Shown: in pieces, positions 34,051 to 43,657 of the stretch | Layout: each line of letters starts with the position of its first letter | How positions within the stretch are numbered: position 1 is the stretch's first letter | Source of the DNA: Catenuloplanes niger | Lineage (GTDB): Bacteria; Actinomycetota; Actinomycetes; Mycobacteriales; Micromonosporaceae | Assembly (NCBI RefSeq): GCF_031458255.1 | Contig: NZ_JAVDYC010000001.1 | Coordinates: 9,038,501-9,102,500 of the forward strand | Length of the DNA stretch: 64,000 nt | Direction of reading: 5' to 3' | Program-made: the position numbers and the translations under genes | Notes under the pieces: generated by a model | The model's database searches: none | What the model saw: the letters and a program-made list of their open reading frames with translations, nothing else | What the model was told of the DNA's origin: nothing

Positions 34051-34788
34051 ATGACCGACACCATCGACCGCGTCGCGATCGTCACCGGCGGCTCCGGCGG
34101 CATCGGCCGGGCCAGCGCGCTGCGCCTGGCCGCGGACGGCATGGCCGTCGTCGTGCACTACAACGGCAACCGGGAGCGCGCCGACGAGGCCGTCCGGGCC
34201 ATCACCGACGCCGGCGGGCGCGCCGTCGCGGCCGGGGGCGACATCTCCGACGAAGCCGCGGCCACCGCGCTGTTCGACGTGGCCGAGCGGGAGTTCGGCG
34301 GCGTCGACGTGCTCGTGCACACGGCCGGGATCATGCCGTTGTCACCGCTCGCGCAGCTCGATCTGGACGTGTTCGACCGCATCCAGCGGGTGAACGTGCG
34401 CGGCACGTTCATCGTGGACAAGCTCGCGGTGCAGCGGGTACGGACCGGCGGCGCGATCATCAACTTCTCCACCTCGATCATCCGGCTGCGGCCGCCGGCC
34501 TACGCCGCCTACGCCGCGTCCAAGGCCGCGGTCGAGGTGATCTCCCTCATCCTCGCCCGTGAGCTGCGCGGCAAGGACATCACGGTGAACACGATCGCGC
34601 CCGGCCCGACCGCGACGCCGCTGTTCCTGCACGGCAAGAGCGAGGAGCTGATCGCCCAGATCGCGAACAACAACCCGTACCAGCGGCTGGGCGAGCCCGA
34701 GGACATCGTGGAGGCGGTGGCGTTCCTCGCCGGGCCCGCGCGCTGGGTGAACGGCCAGACCATCTTCGTCAACGGCGGCGCCGCCTGA
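34051..34788 (+). CDS. Short-chain dehydrogenase/reductase
   Basis: 245 residues, classical SDR: cofactor motif TGGSGGIG at 12-19, NAG equivalent HTAG near 90, catalytic Ser in NFSTSII and Tyr-x-x-x-Lys in YAASK near 153-157, plus the C-terminal NGQTIFVNGG. Acidic position after beta 2 is absent and Asn-Arg follows (HYNGNRER), favouring NADP. ATG after GAGGAGGGG. First gene of an operon under the divergent TetR. Substrate unknown. Confidence 0.9.
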   Translation: MTDTIDRVAIVTGGSGGIGRASALRLAADGMAVVVHYNGNRERADEAVRAITDAGGRAVAAGGDISDEAAATALFDVAEREFGGVDVLVHTAGIMPLSPLAQLDLDVFDRIQRVNVRGTFIVDKLAVQRVRTGGAIINFSTSIIRLRPPAYAAYAASKAAVEVISLILARELRGKDITVNTIAPGPTATPLFLHGKSEELIAQIANNNPYQRLGEPEDIVEAVAFLAGPARWVNGQTIFVNGGAA

Positions 34789-34816
34789 CCGGCGGCCGCA
34801 CGGACCGGGAGTCACC

Positions 34817-35704
34817 ATGAGCATCATCCTGATCACCGGCGCGTCCTCCGGCATCGGCCGGCTGACCGCCCGCACCCTCGCCGCGGCCGGGCACACCGTC
34901 TACGCCACGATGCGCGACCCGGTCGGCGGGAACGCCGCCGCGGCGGCCGACCTGATCGCCTACGGTGACACGCAGCCGGGCGAGCTGCGCGTCGTGGAAC
35001 TGGACGTGACGTCGCAGTCCTCCGCGGACGCGGCGGTCGCGCGCGTCGTCGACGAGGCCGGCGGCCTCGACGTGGTGGTGCAGAACGCCGGCCACCTCTA
35101 CATCGGGTACGTCGAGGCGTTCACCGCGGCGGATCTCACCCGGCTGCTGGACATCAACGCGGTCGGCGCGCACCGGGTCAACCGGGCCGCCCTGCCGCAC
35201 CTGCGCCGGCAGCGGTCCGGCGTGCTGATCTGGGTCGGCAGCACCATCCCGGTGACCACGCCGCCGTTCCTCGGGCCGTACGTGGCGTCGAAGGCCGCGT
35301 TCGACTCCCTCGCGGTGGTGACCTCCTACGAGGTCTCCCAGTTCGGGATCGAGACGACGATCGTGATGCCCGGCGCGATCCCGCAGGGCACCGACCACTT
35401 CAGCGGTGCCAGCCACGCGAGCGACGACGGCGTGACCGCGCAGTACGGCGAGCTGGACCCGCTGGTCGCCCGCACCCACGCCGCCCACGACGACCTCTTC
35501 GCGCCCGGCACCACGGCGGACCCGCAGGACGTCGCGGACGAGATCGCCCGGGTGCTGGCACTGCCGGTGGGCGCGAAGCCGTTCCGGACGGTCGTCGACG
35601 CCGCGCACGCCGGCGTGGACCACGTGGTCGCGTTCGCCGACCTGACCCGGGAGGCGTTCGTCCGCCGCCTCGGGTTCGCCGAGACCCTGGCCCTCAAGCG
35701 ATGA
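34817..35704 (+). CDS. Short-chain dehydrogenase/reductase, second in operon
   Basis: 295 residues: TGASSGIG at 7-14, NAG in VVQNAGH, catalytic Ser in WVGSTIP and YVASK near 155. A C-terminal extension (about 200-295) matches the longer SDRs of the oxidoreductase/retinol type. Starts 28 nt after the first SDR gene and overlaps the next gene by ATGA, so all three are one operon. Substrate unknown. Confidence 0.9.
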   Translation: MSIILITGASSGIGRLTARTLAAAGHTVYATMRDPVGGNAAAAADLIAYGDTQPGELRVVELDVTSQSSADAAVARVVDEAGGLDVVVQNAGHLYIGYVEAFTAADLTRLLDINAVGAHRVNRAALPHLRRQRSGVLIWVGSTIPVTTPPFLGPYVASKAAFDSLAVVTSYEVSQFGIETTIVMPGAIPQGTDHFSGASHASDDGVTAQYGELDPLVARTHAAHDDLFAPGTTADPQDVADEIARVLALPVGAKPFRTVVDAAHAGVDHVVAFADLTREAFVRRLGFAETLALKR

Positions 35705-36798
35705 GGCGGACGGCGATCGGTGCCCTGTGCGCCGGACTGATCCTGGCGGGCTGCACCCAGCAGCCGTCCACGACCACGAACCGTCCACCGGGCGCCGCCG
35801 CCGGCACCGTCGCCACGCTCGGCGAACCGACCGAGCTGACCACGGGCCTGCGGTCGCCGTGGGGGCTGACGTTCCTGCCGGACGGCTCGGCCCTGGTCTC
35901 GGAACGGATCACCGGGCGGATCCTGCGCGTGCCGGCCGGCGGCGGGGACGCGCAGACCGTGGGGACCGTCCCGGACGTCAGCGTGAGCGCGGAGGGTGGG
36001 CTGCTCGGCATCGTGGCCTCACCGGGGTTCGCCCGGGACCGCACGGTCTACGCGGCCGTGTCCGGCCCGGACCAGAACCGGATCGTGGCCGTCACCATCG
36101 GCGCGGACTTCGCGTCCCTCACGGTGGACCGGGTGCTGCTCGACGGCATCCGGACCGCGGACCGTCACCACGGCGGGCGCATCGTGATCGGCCCGGACGG
36201 GCACCTGTGGATCGGCACCGGCGACGCCTTCGAGCCCGCCGACGCCGCGAACGGCGACTCCCTCAACGGCAAGATCCTCCGGATCGCCACGGACGGTACG
36301 ATCCCCGACGACAACCCGGGGGACTCGCCGATCTACTCCAGCGGGCACCGCAACGTGCAGGGCATCGCGTTCGGGCCGGACGGCACCGCCTACGCCTCCG
36401 AGCTCGGGCACCGCACCTGGGACGAGGTCAACGTGCTGCGGGCGGGCGCCGACTACGGCTGGCCCGCGACCGAGGGGATCGCCGGCGACACCGGCGAACC
36501 GCCGATCGCGACCATCCATCCGGACGACGCGAGCCCGTCCGGGGTCGCCTACGCCCACGGCTCGCTGTGGATCGGGGCGCTCGGCGGGCAGCGGCTCTGG
36601 CAGCTGCCGGTCGACGGGGCCACCGCCACGGCGGACCCGATCGCCCACCTGGCCGGCGACCACGGCCGCATCCGCACCGTCGAGGTGGCCCCGGACGGCT
36701 CGCTGTGGCTGCTCACCTCCAACACCGACCTGGCCACCTGGGGCGGCACCGATCCCCGTCCGGGAGACGACCGCATCCTCCGCGTCGAGATCGGCTGA
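35701..36798 (+). CDS. Lipoprotein, PQQ-type glucose/sorbosone dehydrogenase-like
   Basis: 365 residues. Lipobox LILAGC with Cys18, so membrane-anchored outside the cell, then a low-complexity Thr/Pro linker. The rest is a six-bladed beta propeller of the soluble glucose dehydrogenase type: [71 protein letters not shown] and [22 protein letters not shown]. The catalytic His of the RHHGG segment is present. PQQ use is expected for the family. Overlaps the preceding SDR by ATGA. Periplasmic-side sugar or aldehyde oxidation is likely. Confidence 0.87.
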   Translation: MRRTAIGALCAGLILAGCTQQPSTTTNRPPGAAAGTVATLGEPTELTTGLRSPWGLTFLPDGSALVSERITGRILRVPAGGGDAQTVGTVPDVSVSAEGGLLGIVASPGFARDRTVYAAVSGPDQNRIVAVTIGADFASLTVDRVLLDGIRTADRHHGGRIVIGPDGHLWIGTGDAFEPADAANGDSLNGKILRIATDGTIPDDNPGDSPIYSSGHRNVQGIAFGPDGTAYASELGHRTWDEVNVLRAGADYGWPATEGIAGDTGEPPIATIHPDDASPSGVAYAHGSLWIGALGGQRLWQLPVDGATATADPIAHLAGDHGRIRTVEVAPDGSLWLLTSNTDLATWGGTDPRPGDDRILRVEIG

Positions 36799-36918
36799 GC
36801 GGAGCCGGGTCGTCGGTGACCGGCCGCGGGACGTGCAGGGAGGCCGCCCGCGGCCGACCGGTGCCCGCGGGAGCACTGGGAACGTGCCCACGCCGGAAGC
36901 GGGAAGATCGGGTTCTTT

Positions 36919-37344
36919 CTAGGCGAGCAGTGCCCGCAACTGGGCGCGCAGGTCGTCGCCGTCGTCCGGCGTGGTGGCGCAGAGCGCGGCGTCGTAGGCG
37001 CGGGCGCGGGCGTGGCGGTCGGTGAGCCAGGCGTGGCCGGCCGCGGTGACGGCGAGCAGGTTCCGGCGGCGGTCGGCCGGATCCGGCGTGCGGGTGAGCA
37101 GCCCGGCGTCCTCGAGCGCGGCGAGGACCGTGACCAGGTCGCTGGGGTCGGCGTCCATCGCGCCGGCGAGCTCGCGCTGGGTGGCGCCGTCGAGGTGGGC
37201 GGCCCAGCACAGCGTCACGTAGTGCGGGAAGCGCAGCGGTTCCGCGGCGAAATGCGGTGCGGCGAGCCGGGACGCCTTACGGACGGCGCGGGTCAGCAGG
37301 TACGGCGTGCTGTCCGTGAGCTGGGGCGGCAGGGTCGATGCCAT
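36919..37344 (-). CDS. MarR-family regulator (paired with second hydrolase)
   Basis: 141 residues. Winged helix: LDGATQRELAGAMDADPSDLVTVLAALEDAGLLTRTPDPADRRRNLLAVTAAG, wing DPADRRR. ATG at 37344. Divergent from an alpha/beta hydrolase; a perfect 23-bp palindrome lies across the hydrolase start codon. The third MarR/enzyme pair in 7 kb. Confidence 0.87.
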   Translation of the reverse strand: MASTLPPQLTDSTPYLLTRAVRKASRLAAPHFAAEPLRFPHYVTLCWAAHLDGATQRELAGAMDADPSDLVTVLAALEDAGLLTRTPDPADRRRNLLAVTAAGHAWLTDRHARARAYDAALCATTPDDGDDLRAQLRALLA

Positions 37345-37377
37345 GTGCCGACGGTACCGGCCTGTCCGCACCGGCAA

Positions 37378-37400
37378 ATTCGTGGGACACTCCCACGAAT
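37378..37400. promoter_or_regulatory. Perfect palindrome overlapping a start codon
   Basis: ATTCGTGGGA-CAC-TCCCACGAAT: two perfect 10-bp arms. Its right end includes the first two bases of the hydrolase ATG (37399). With GACACT (37386-37391) as a -10 box 7 nt before the ATG, the hydrolase would be leaderless, and bound MarR would block initiation directly. Confidence 0.7.
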
Positions 37401-38457
37401 GGAGCGTAATCCGTTCGAGCGCCGGCTGGATCCGGCGGTGCCGCGAGGGTTCACCCAGCAGTTCGCCGAGGTCGGCGACGGGGTGACGCTCAGCTTCGTG
37501 CGCGGGCCGGCCGGCGGGCCGCCGCTGGTGCTGCTCCCGGCGCAGATGGGCACCTGGCGGACGTACGCGCGGGTCGCCACGGACCTGGCGGGCGAGTTCG
37601 AGGTGTTCGCGGTCGACGTGACCGGGCACGGGTCGTCGTCGTGGACCCCCGGCCGCTACACCTGGGACGCGGTCGGCGGGCACCTCCGGTCGTTCCTGGC
37701 GACCGTGGTGCGGCGGCCGGCGATCGTCAGCGGCAACTCCTCCGGCGGGATCCTCGCGCTCTGGCTCGCCGCGCACGCACCGGACCTGGTCAGTGGCGTC
37801 GTGCTGGAGGACGCACCGGTCTTCTCGGCGGAGTGGCCGCGATTCCGCGACCGCGACCGGTTCGTCCATCGTGGACCCGTGCACGCGGTCGCCGTGCTGG
37901 AGAAGCCGGACCGCCGGCTCGCCGACTACTTCCGCGGGCAGGAGCTGCCGGTCTCGCCGCGGCGGGTGAAACGGTTCCCGGACTGGGCCGTGACGCTGAT
38001 CGACCGGGGCGTGCGGCGCTGGGAACGCGCGCATCCGGGTGCGCCCTCGGGATTCGCGGCATGGTGGGCGCCGGCGTCGTTCGGTGACCTGTTCCGGTCA
38101 CTGTCCATGTTCGACCCGGACTTCGCGCGCGCGTTCGTCGACGGCCGGATGTACGGCACGTTCGCACACGCGGACGCGCTGCGCGCCGTGCGGGCACCGA
38201 TCCTGCTGATGCACGCCCGCTGGATGCGACTCGACCGATACGGGCTCGTCGGCGCGCTCGACGACGATGACGCGCGCCGGGTGACCGAGCTGGCGCCGCG
38301 GACCACGCTGGTGCGCTCGGACGCGAACCACGTGATCCACCGCTACGACCGGTCCGGGTTCGTCCGCGCGCTGCGCGCCTGGGCACGCGCGGAACGGCTG
38401 GTGCCGGCCGGCCGCCCACCGGAGGCCGGCCCACCGGAGGCGGCGGGCCGGCCGTAG
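37399..38457 (+). CDS. Alpha/beta hydrolase (serine type)
   Basis: 352 residues. Nucleophile elbow SGNSSGG near 115-121, preceding VFAVDVTGHGSSSW strand-loop typical of the fold, a helical cap from about 150 to 240, and the catalytic His in ANHVIHRYD near 318. No lipase or esterase signature beyond this. The C-terminal tail is Gly/Pro-rich. No ribosome-binding site precedes the ATG; the gene appears leaderless. Controlled by the divergent MarR. Confidence 0.82.
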   Translation: MERNPFERRLDPAVPRGFTQQFAEVGDGVTLSFVRGPAGGPPLVLLPAQMGTWRTYARVATDLAGEFEVFAVDVTGHGSSSWTPGRYTWDAVGGHLRSFLATVVRRPAIVSGNSSGGILALWLAAHAPDLVSGVVLEDAPVFSAEWPRFRDRDRFVHRGPVHAVAVLEKPDRRLADYFRGQELPVSPRRVKRFPDWAVTLIDRGVRRWERAHPGAPSGFAAWWAPASFGDLFRSLSMFDPDFARAFVDGRMYGTFAHADALRAVRAPILLMHARWMRLDRYGLVGALDDDDARRVTELAPRTTLVRSDANHVIHRYDRSGFVRALRAWARAERLVPAGRPPEAGPPEAAGRP

Positions 38458-38470
38458 GCGGCCGGCCCGC
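38443..38470. terminator. Hairpin at the hydrolase stop codon
   Basis: GCGGGCCGGCC pairs perfectly with 38460-38470 around a 6-nt loop that contains the hydrolase stop codon. No U-tract. Confidence 0.5.
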
Positions 38471-38564
38471 GACGGGTGGGTGACGCGGCGGCGAGCGGAT
38501 CCGGTGTGTGTGGGTTGCGGGTTCGGTACTTCGGTTGGATGGGGCCGGGCCGCCCCGATAGGCA

Positions 38565-38585
38565 GGCATCGCGCTGAGCGATGCC
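38565..38585 (+). promoter_or_regulatory. Hairpin covering an upstream in-frame ATG of the GH16 gene
   Basis: GGCATCG (38565-38571) and CGATGCC (38579-38585) form a 7-bp stem with a 7-nt loop. The in-frame ATG at 38581 lies in the 3' arm. This supports the TTG at 38611 as the working start. Confidence 0.4.
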
Positions 38586-38610
38586 CCTGTCGCCCATCGA
38601 AGGTTGCTAT

Positions 38611-40077
38611 TTGTCTCTGCACCCCATCGCCGGCCGGACCCGACTGGTCGCCGCCACCCGGCGTGCCACGCTCACCGCGGTCCTCGCCGTCGCCGCACTC
38701 GTGCTCCCGGAGACGCCGTCCGCCCGGACGGCTCCCGCCGTCCGGCCCGCCGCGGCCGCCGTCGCAGGCGGCGCCTCGGGCAGTGCCTCGGGCAGTGCCT
38801 CGGGTGGTGCCGAGGGCGTGCTGGACGGGACGGTCACTCGGACCGCCCACGGCTGGACCGCGAGTTCCGTCGCCGGCCCGGTGACGCTGCGCCGGGTCAG
38901 CGGGGTGAGCGGGCCGTTCAGCGCCACCACGGCCATGGAGATCTCCCGCGCCGGCGGCACCGGCGACTGGGCGATGGCCCTGGCCCCGCTGCGGAACCCG
39001 ACCACCTTCTTCACCGTCGGCAGGACCTACCGGATGCAGGCCTGGGTCCGTGACCTGCGTGGCGCCCGCCGTCCGATCGGCATGCTGCTGGCCAACGGCA
39101 ACTACGAGCACCGGCCCGCCGACGCCGCGGTCTACGGCGAGTACACCGACACCGGCTGGCACCTGATCACGCGTACGTTCGCCGCCACCGCGGCCGGCCG
39201 CGCCGACACCGCCGTCTACCTGAGCCTGCCGGGCTCGGGCGCCTTCCGGTTCCAGGTGACCGGCCTGACCGTCCGGGAGCACGTGGCCGCCGTGCCCGCC
39301 CGGGCCCCGGTCAAGCCCACCCGGACGATCTCGTTCGCCGGCCGGGCCGGCACCGCGCCGTCCGCCGCGACCTGGAACCACGAGACCGGCGGCAACGGCT
39401 GGGGCAACCGGGAACTGCAGACCTACACCGCCGGCACCGCCAACTCCGCGGTCGACGGCACCGGCCGGCTGGTCATCACCGCGCGCCGGCAGACCACCAA
39501 GGGCACGGACGGCATCACCCGGGACTTCACCAGCGCCCGCCTCACCACGGCCGGCAAGGTGACGATCAAGCCGCGCTCCTATGTGGAGAGTGCGATCGTC
39601 GCGCCGGTGGGTGCCGGGGTCTGGCCCGCGTTCTGGCTCGTCGGCGCGGACGTCAAGAAGGTGGGCTGGCCCGCCTCGGGTGAGCTGGACATCCTCGAGG
39701 GTGCCGGCGCCACCCCGACCATCGCCCACCACGGCATGCACATGGCCAAGATCGGCGATCCGCGGACGGACATGCCCTACGGCTGGGGCGAGGCCGGCGG
39801 CACCGTCGACCTCGGCGTGCCGCTCGACGCCCGCGCGCACCGCTACGGCGTCTACTTCGACGAGCACGTGGTGCGCTTCTACATCGACCGCAAGCCGACG
39901 ATGACGTTCTGGGCATCCGACGCCGCCGCGTCCGGCCGCACCTGGCCGTTCGGCAAGAGCGCCTTCATCGTGCTCAACGTCGCGATCGCCGCCAGCGCCG
40001 ACCCGGCCCGGTCCGCGGCCGTCCGCACCATGACCGTCGGCGACATCGGCGTCTACGAGGGCGGCGTCCCGTTCTGA
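38611..40077 (+). CDS. Secreted GH16 beta-glucanase (laminarinase-like)
   Basis: About 488 residues: signal peptide (RRATLTAVLAVAALVLPETPSARTAPA), a short Gly-Ser-Ala repeat linker, an N-terminal carbohydrate-binding-like beta-sandwich (about 70-230) and a GH16 catalytic domain (about 240-488). The catalytic motif SGELDILEGAG (Glu-x-Asp-x-x-Glu) and WPAFWLVG are intact. GH16 members of this subtype usually cleave beta-1,3-glucans. TTG at 38611 is preferred: GAAGG lies 7 nt upstream, whereas the in-frame ATG at 38581 lacks a ribosome-binding site and lies in a hairpin. Confidence 0.88.
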   Translation: MSLHPIAGRTRLVAATRRATLTAVLAVAALVLPETPSARTAPAVRPAAAAVAGGASGSASGSASGGAEGVLDGTVTRTAHGWTASSVAGPVTLRRVSGVSGPFSATTAMEISRAGGTGDWAMALAPLRNPTTFFTVGRTYRMQAWVRDLRGARRPIGMLLANGNYEHRPADAAVYGEYTDTGWHLITRTFAATAAGRADTAVYLSLPGSGAFRFQVTGLTVREHVAAVPARAPVKPTRTISFAGRAGTAPSAATWNHETGGNGWGNRELQTYTAGTANSAVDGTGRLVITARRQTTKGTDGITRDFTSARLTTAGKVTIKPRSYVESAIVAPVGAGVWPAFWLVGADVKKVGWPASGELDILEGAGATPTIAHHGMHMAKIGDPRTDMPYGWGEAGGTVDLGVPLDARAHRYGVYFDEHVVRFYIDRKPTMTFWASDAAASGRTWPFGKSAFIVLNVAIAASADPARSAAVRTMTVGDIGVYEGGVPF

Positions 40078-40083
40078 CCGGCG

Positions 40084-40103
40084 CGCCCGGACCGGTCCGG
40101 GCG
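40084..40103. terminator. 20-bp perfect palindrome after the GH16 gene
   Basis: CGCCCGGACCGGTCCGGGCG, 6 nt after the stop codon. Likely a terminator hairpin. Confidence 0.45.
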
Positions 40104-40199
40104 GGTGGGCCTCGCCCCGCGGCGTGCGTGCGCGGCGAACGTGTCGGTGGTCGGCGCTAAGGTCTGCCGCACCGGTACGGACGACGGGGGTGCAACGGG

Positions 40200-43031
40200 A
40201 TGACCGACGAGGACACGCTGGTCCTGCCGTGGGCGGGTCACCCGTGGCGCGGCTGCGGCGCGGCCTGGACGCCGACGCCGGACGCCGCGCGACGGGTGGC
40301 GTCCGTGGTCGGGCGCTGGGCAGATCCGGCGGCCACGCTCGGCGGCACGCAGACGCCGCCGGACGTGACGACGGCGGGCCTGGCCTGGCTGGCCGGGGAG
40401 CGCACGCCGTTCGGTGCGGCCGTGATCGCCACCGCGATGCCGGTCGACGACGGCTTCCGGCGGGTGCTGGCCGACTCGTGGATCGCCGAGCACGGGCTGC
40501 CGTTCGCGGCCCGCGTCTGCCTGGAGATGGCCGGCCTGCTGTTCGTCAAGCGCAGCACCAATCCTGCGGTGCTGCGCCCGGGCGCGGACGCCGCACCCCA
40601 CGCCGAGTGGTACGGGAAGCGGACGGCCGGCGTGCTCGCCCGGGTGCGCGCGGCGATGTCGGCCGCGCCCGCCGGTGAGTACGAGACGGCGGTGGCGGCG
40701 CTGGCCGAGGGCCGGGCCGCCAGCACGCGCCACCGGGTGGTCGCGTCGTTCCTGGCGCCGGACGCACCGTGGCTGGCGGACACGCTGGCCGCACTGACCA
40801 CGACCGGCCGGCACGACTCCAGCACCGTGCTGCTGACCGCGTGCGCGCGCGACCGGGCCGAGCTGGACGCCGTGTTCCGGGCCACCGGCTGGTCGCTGCA
40901 GTCGCTGGAGTCCTCGCCGGCGCTGCTTGCCACGGTCGTCGCCGCGCTCGGCCCGGACGAGGCGCTGGACCTGATCACCGGCGAGGAACACCGGTACCTG
41001 TGGCACGACCGGGAGGGGCTGGCCGGCACGTACCTGGCGGTGATCGGCGCGCTGCCGACCGACCGGGCGTACCGGTACCTGCTCGACCATCTCGGCGTGA
41101 CGACCGTGGCGGCCGTCGCGTTCGAGGCCGCCGCCCGGTTCCCGCGCCGCGCCGCCCGGCTGCTCGCCGCCGAGCCCGCGCCGTCGCCGCGGCACCTCGA
41201 CCTGCTGCGCCGCCACGTGCGCGCCCACCCGGACGTGGCCGGCCTGCTGCCGCCGGAGCTGGCCGCCCGGTTCGCACCGCGCGACGAGCCGGTGGCGGGC
41301 GTGCTGCCGCCGGTGCTGGCCACGCCGCCGTGGACGGTGAAGCGCCGGCGCACCCGGCCGCCGTCCGTCGACGGGCTGCGCGGGCCGGACCGGGACCGGT
41401 GGACCGCCTGGCTGAAGGGCCCGCGCGCGGCCGTGCTGGACCGGGCGCGCCGCGACCCGGAGCCGGCGGCCCGCGCGCTGATCCCGATCGCGTTCGGCCC
41501 GGCCGGCCCGGAGCGGCGGCAGGCCACGGCCGCGCTGCACACGCTGGCCGCCGAGGGCCACCGCGGCGTGGTGCTGGCCGCGGCCACCGGGTACGGCCCG
41601 ACCGCTGCCACGAAGATCGAGCCGCTGCTGGCCGCCGACCCGCTCGACGCGCTGCCCACCAGGATCCCCGACCTGCCGGCCTGGCTGGACCCGGACGCGC
41701 TGGCACCGATCCGGACACCGCACGGCGTGCTGCCCGCGCACGCGGTCCGGCACGTGCTCACGATGCTGATGATCTCCAAGCCCGGCGAGCCGTACGCGGG
41801 CCTGGACCTGGTCCGCGACGCGTGCGACGCGGCCGATCTGGGCGCGTTCGCCCGGTCGCTGCTGCAGACCTGGCTGCTCGCGGACGCGCCGCCCAAGGAG
41901 CCGTGGCCGCTCGACGCCCAGGCGGTCCTCGGCGACGACCGCACCGCGGCCGAGCTCGCCGCGCAGATCCGCGCGTGGCCGTCCACGGGCGCGCACACCC
42001 GCGCGGTCCGGGGCGTGGACGTGCTGGCCCGGATCGGCACGGACACCGCGCTGCGGCTGCTGCACGAGATCACCACGACCGTGCGGACCCGCACGGTACG
42101 CGAACGCGCCCTGCTCCGGATGGCGGACGTGGCCGGCGCGATCGGCACGACCCCGGACGGCCTCGCGGACCGGCTCACCCCCGCGTGGGGTCTCCGCGCC
42201 GACGCCACGCTCACGCTGGACTTCGGCCCGCGCGCGTTCACGGCCGGGTTCGACGGGCAGCTGCGCCCGTGGGTCGCCGACGCGTCCGGCCGGCGGCTGC
42301 GGTCGCTGCCGAAGGCCGGCGCGGCCGACGACCCGGAGCTGGCCGCCGCCGCGCACCGCCGGCTCGCGGACGTGCGGAAGGGCGTCCGGAGGACGGCGGC
42401 CGAGGTGGTCCGCCGGCTGGAGTCCGCGCTGGCCGAGCAGCGCGCGTGGACCGGCGCGGAGCTGCGCGCGCTCACCGCCCACCCGCTGCTGTTCCCGGTC
42501 GGCTCCCGCCTGCTGTGGGTCACCGCGGCCGGGACCGCGTTCCGGATCGCGGAGGACCGCACGCTCGCGGACGCCGCCGACGACCCGGTGCCGCTCGACG
42601 ACGACGCGGAGGTGCGCCTGGCCCACCCCGCGCACGGCATCGACGCCGGATGGGCGGAGATCTTCGCGGACTACGAGATCGTGCAGCCGTTCCCGCAGCT
42701 CGGCCGCGAGGTGTTCGCACTGGCCGACGGCGAGCGTACGTCCGGGGCGCTGACCCGCTTCGACGGTGTGAAGACGGAGACCGGCCGGCTGCTGGGCCTG
42801 GAACGGGCGGGCTGGCGACGGCCGGCCGGTGCCGGCGGTTGGCAGCACACGCTGGTCCGCGACCTGCCCGGCGGCCGCCGGATCGAAGTGGACCTGACCC
42901 CGGGCATACCCGCCTGGCAGCCGACGTCCGTGCCGGAGCAGGCGATCGAGTCGGTCCGCGCCCCGCTCGCCGCGTTGACCACTGTGGAGGCGTCCGAGCT
43001 GCTCCGCGACCTGACGCTGGCCACGGCGTGA
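40200..43031 (+). CDS. DUF4132 (MolR-like) protein, large form
   Basis: 943 residues, soluble, helix-rich, HEAT-like in the middle (repeated AxxLLxxxP-type helices). The C-terminal third contains DUF4132-type features: TAGFDGQLRPWVADASGRRLRSLPK, an ADVRKGVRRTAAEVVRRLESALAEQRAW helix, and FADYEIVQPFPQLGREVF. ATG at 40200 after GGGGTGCAACGGG. It is not closely similar by eye to the 802-residue DUF4132 protein at 23081, so the two are distant paralogues. Monocistronic. Function unknown. Confidence 0.78.
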   Translation: MTDEDTLVLPWAGHPWRGCGAAWTPTPDAARRVASVVGRWADPAATLGGTQTPPDVTTAGLAWLAGERTPFGAAVIATAMPVDDGFRRVLADSWIAEHGLPFAARVCLEMAGLLFVKRSTNPAVLRPGADAAPHAEWYGKRTAGVLARVRAAMSAAPAGEYETAVAALAEGRAASTRHRVVASFLAPDAPWLADTLAALTTTGRHDSSTVLLTACARDRAELDAVFRATGWSLQSLESSPALLATVVAALGPDEALDLITGEEHRYLWHDREGLAGTYLAVIGALPTDRAYRYLLDHLGVTTVAAVAFEAAARFPRRAARLLAAEPAPSPRHLDLLRRHVRAHPDVAGLLPPELAARFAPRDEPVAGVLPPVLATPPWTVKRRRTRPPSVDGLRGPDRDRWTAWLKGPRAAVLDRARRDPEPAARALIPIAFGPAGPERRQATAALHTLAAEGHRGVVLAAATGYGPTAATKIEPLLAADPLDALPTRIPDLPAWLDPDALAPIRTPHGVLPAHAVRHVLTMLMISKPGEPYAGLDLVRDACDAADLGAFARSLLQTWLLADAPPKEPWPLDAQAVLGDDRTAAELAAQIRAWPSTGAHTRAVRGVDVLARIGTDTALRLLHEITTTVRTRTVRERALLRMADVAGAIGTTPDGLADRLTPAWGLRADATLTLDFGPRAFTAGFDGQLRPWVADASGRRLRSLPKAGAADDPELAAAAHRRLADVRKGVRRTAAEVVRRLESALAEQRAWTGAELRALTAHPLLFPVGSRLLWVTAAGTAFRIAEDRTLADAADDPVPLDDDAEVRLAHPAHGIDAGWAEIFADYEIVQPFPQLGREVFALADGERTSGALTRFDGVKTETGRLLGLERAGWRRPAGAGGWQHTLVRDLPGGRRIEVDLTPGIPAWQPTSVPEQAIESVRAPLAALTTVEASELLRDLTLATA

Positions 43032-43047
43032 CCCGCGCCGGCGCTAC

Positions 43048-43085
43048 GGCGGTGTCAGGTGATGGCGGCGGTGTCAGGTGACGGC
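43048..43085. repeat. 19-bp tandem duplication over a gene end
   Basis: GGCGGTGTCAGGTGATGGC (43048-43066) is followed at once by GGCGGTGTCAGGTGACGGC (43067-43085), 18 of 19 identical. The second unit carries the GNAT stop codon (43074-43076). Confidence 0.85.
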
Positions 43086-43565
43086 GGAGCTGCGGCGTTC
43101 GATGGCGACCACGTCGCGCCAGACGCCGTGGTGCCGGCCGACGCGCTCCCGGGTGCCGATGACGCGGAACCCGCAGGCGGCGTGCAGGGCGAGACTGGCG
43201 GTGTTCTCCGGGAAGATCCCGGACTGGATCGTCCAGATCCCGGCCGCCTCGGTCGAGTCGATCAGCGCGCGGAGCAGTGCCTTCCCGACGCCACGCCCGC
43301 GGGCGGCGGGATGGACGTAGACGGAGTGCTCGACCACGCCGGCGTAGACGCACCGGTCCGAGACGCCGGCGCAGGCGACCCAGCCGACCACCCGGCCGGT
43401 GCCGTCGAGCGCGACGAACCGGTGCTGCGGCAGCCGGTCGGCGGTGAACCGCGGCCAGTCCGGCGCCTCGGTCTCGAAGGTCGCGTCGCCGGTGGCGATG
43501 CCCAGGGCGTAGATGCCGATCACCTGATCGGCGTGCGCGTCGGTCATGGGGGCGAGCGTGATCAT
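43074..43565 (-). CDS. GNAT N-acetyltransferase, phosphinothricin acetyltransferase-like
   Basis: 163 residues: MITLAPMTDAHADQVIGIYALGIATGDATFETEAPDW matches the N-terminal pattern of the PAT/YncA group (IYN-x-x-I-x-x-x-x-ATFE). Acetyl-CoA binding motif VHPAARGRGVGKALL (R-G-x-G-x-G/A) near 97-111, and the conserved HAACGFRVIGTRERVG end. ATG at 43565. Such enzymes acetylate phosphinothricin, methionine sulfoximine or related amino acids; specificity is not readable here. Confidence 0.88.
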   Translation of the reverse strand: MITLAPMTDAHADQVIGIYALGIATGDATFETEAPDWPRFTADRLPQHRFVALDGTGRVVGWVACAGVSDRCVYAGVVEHSVYVHPAARGRGVGKALLRALIDSTEAAGIWTIQSGIFPENTASLALHAACGFRVIGTRERVGRHHGVWRDVVAIERRSSAVT

Positions 43566-43657
43566 CGCGCGGCGGCTCCTCTCGTGCGTGGATCGGGGCG
43601 GCACGACCCGGCCGCGGGACCGGCCCCGCGGCGAGCCGGTCCCGGCGCCCAGCCGGA

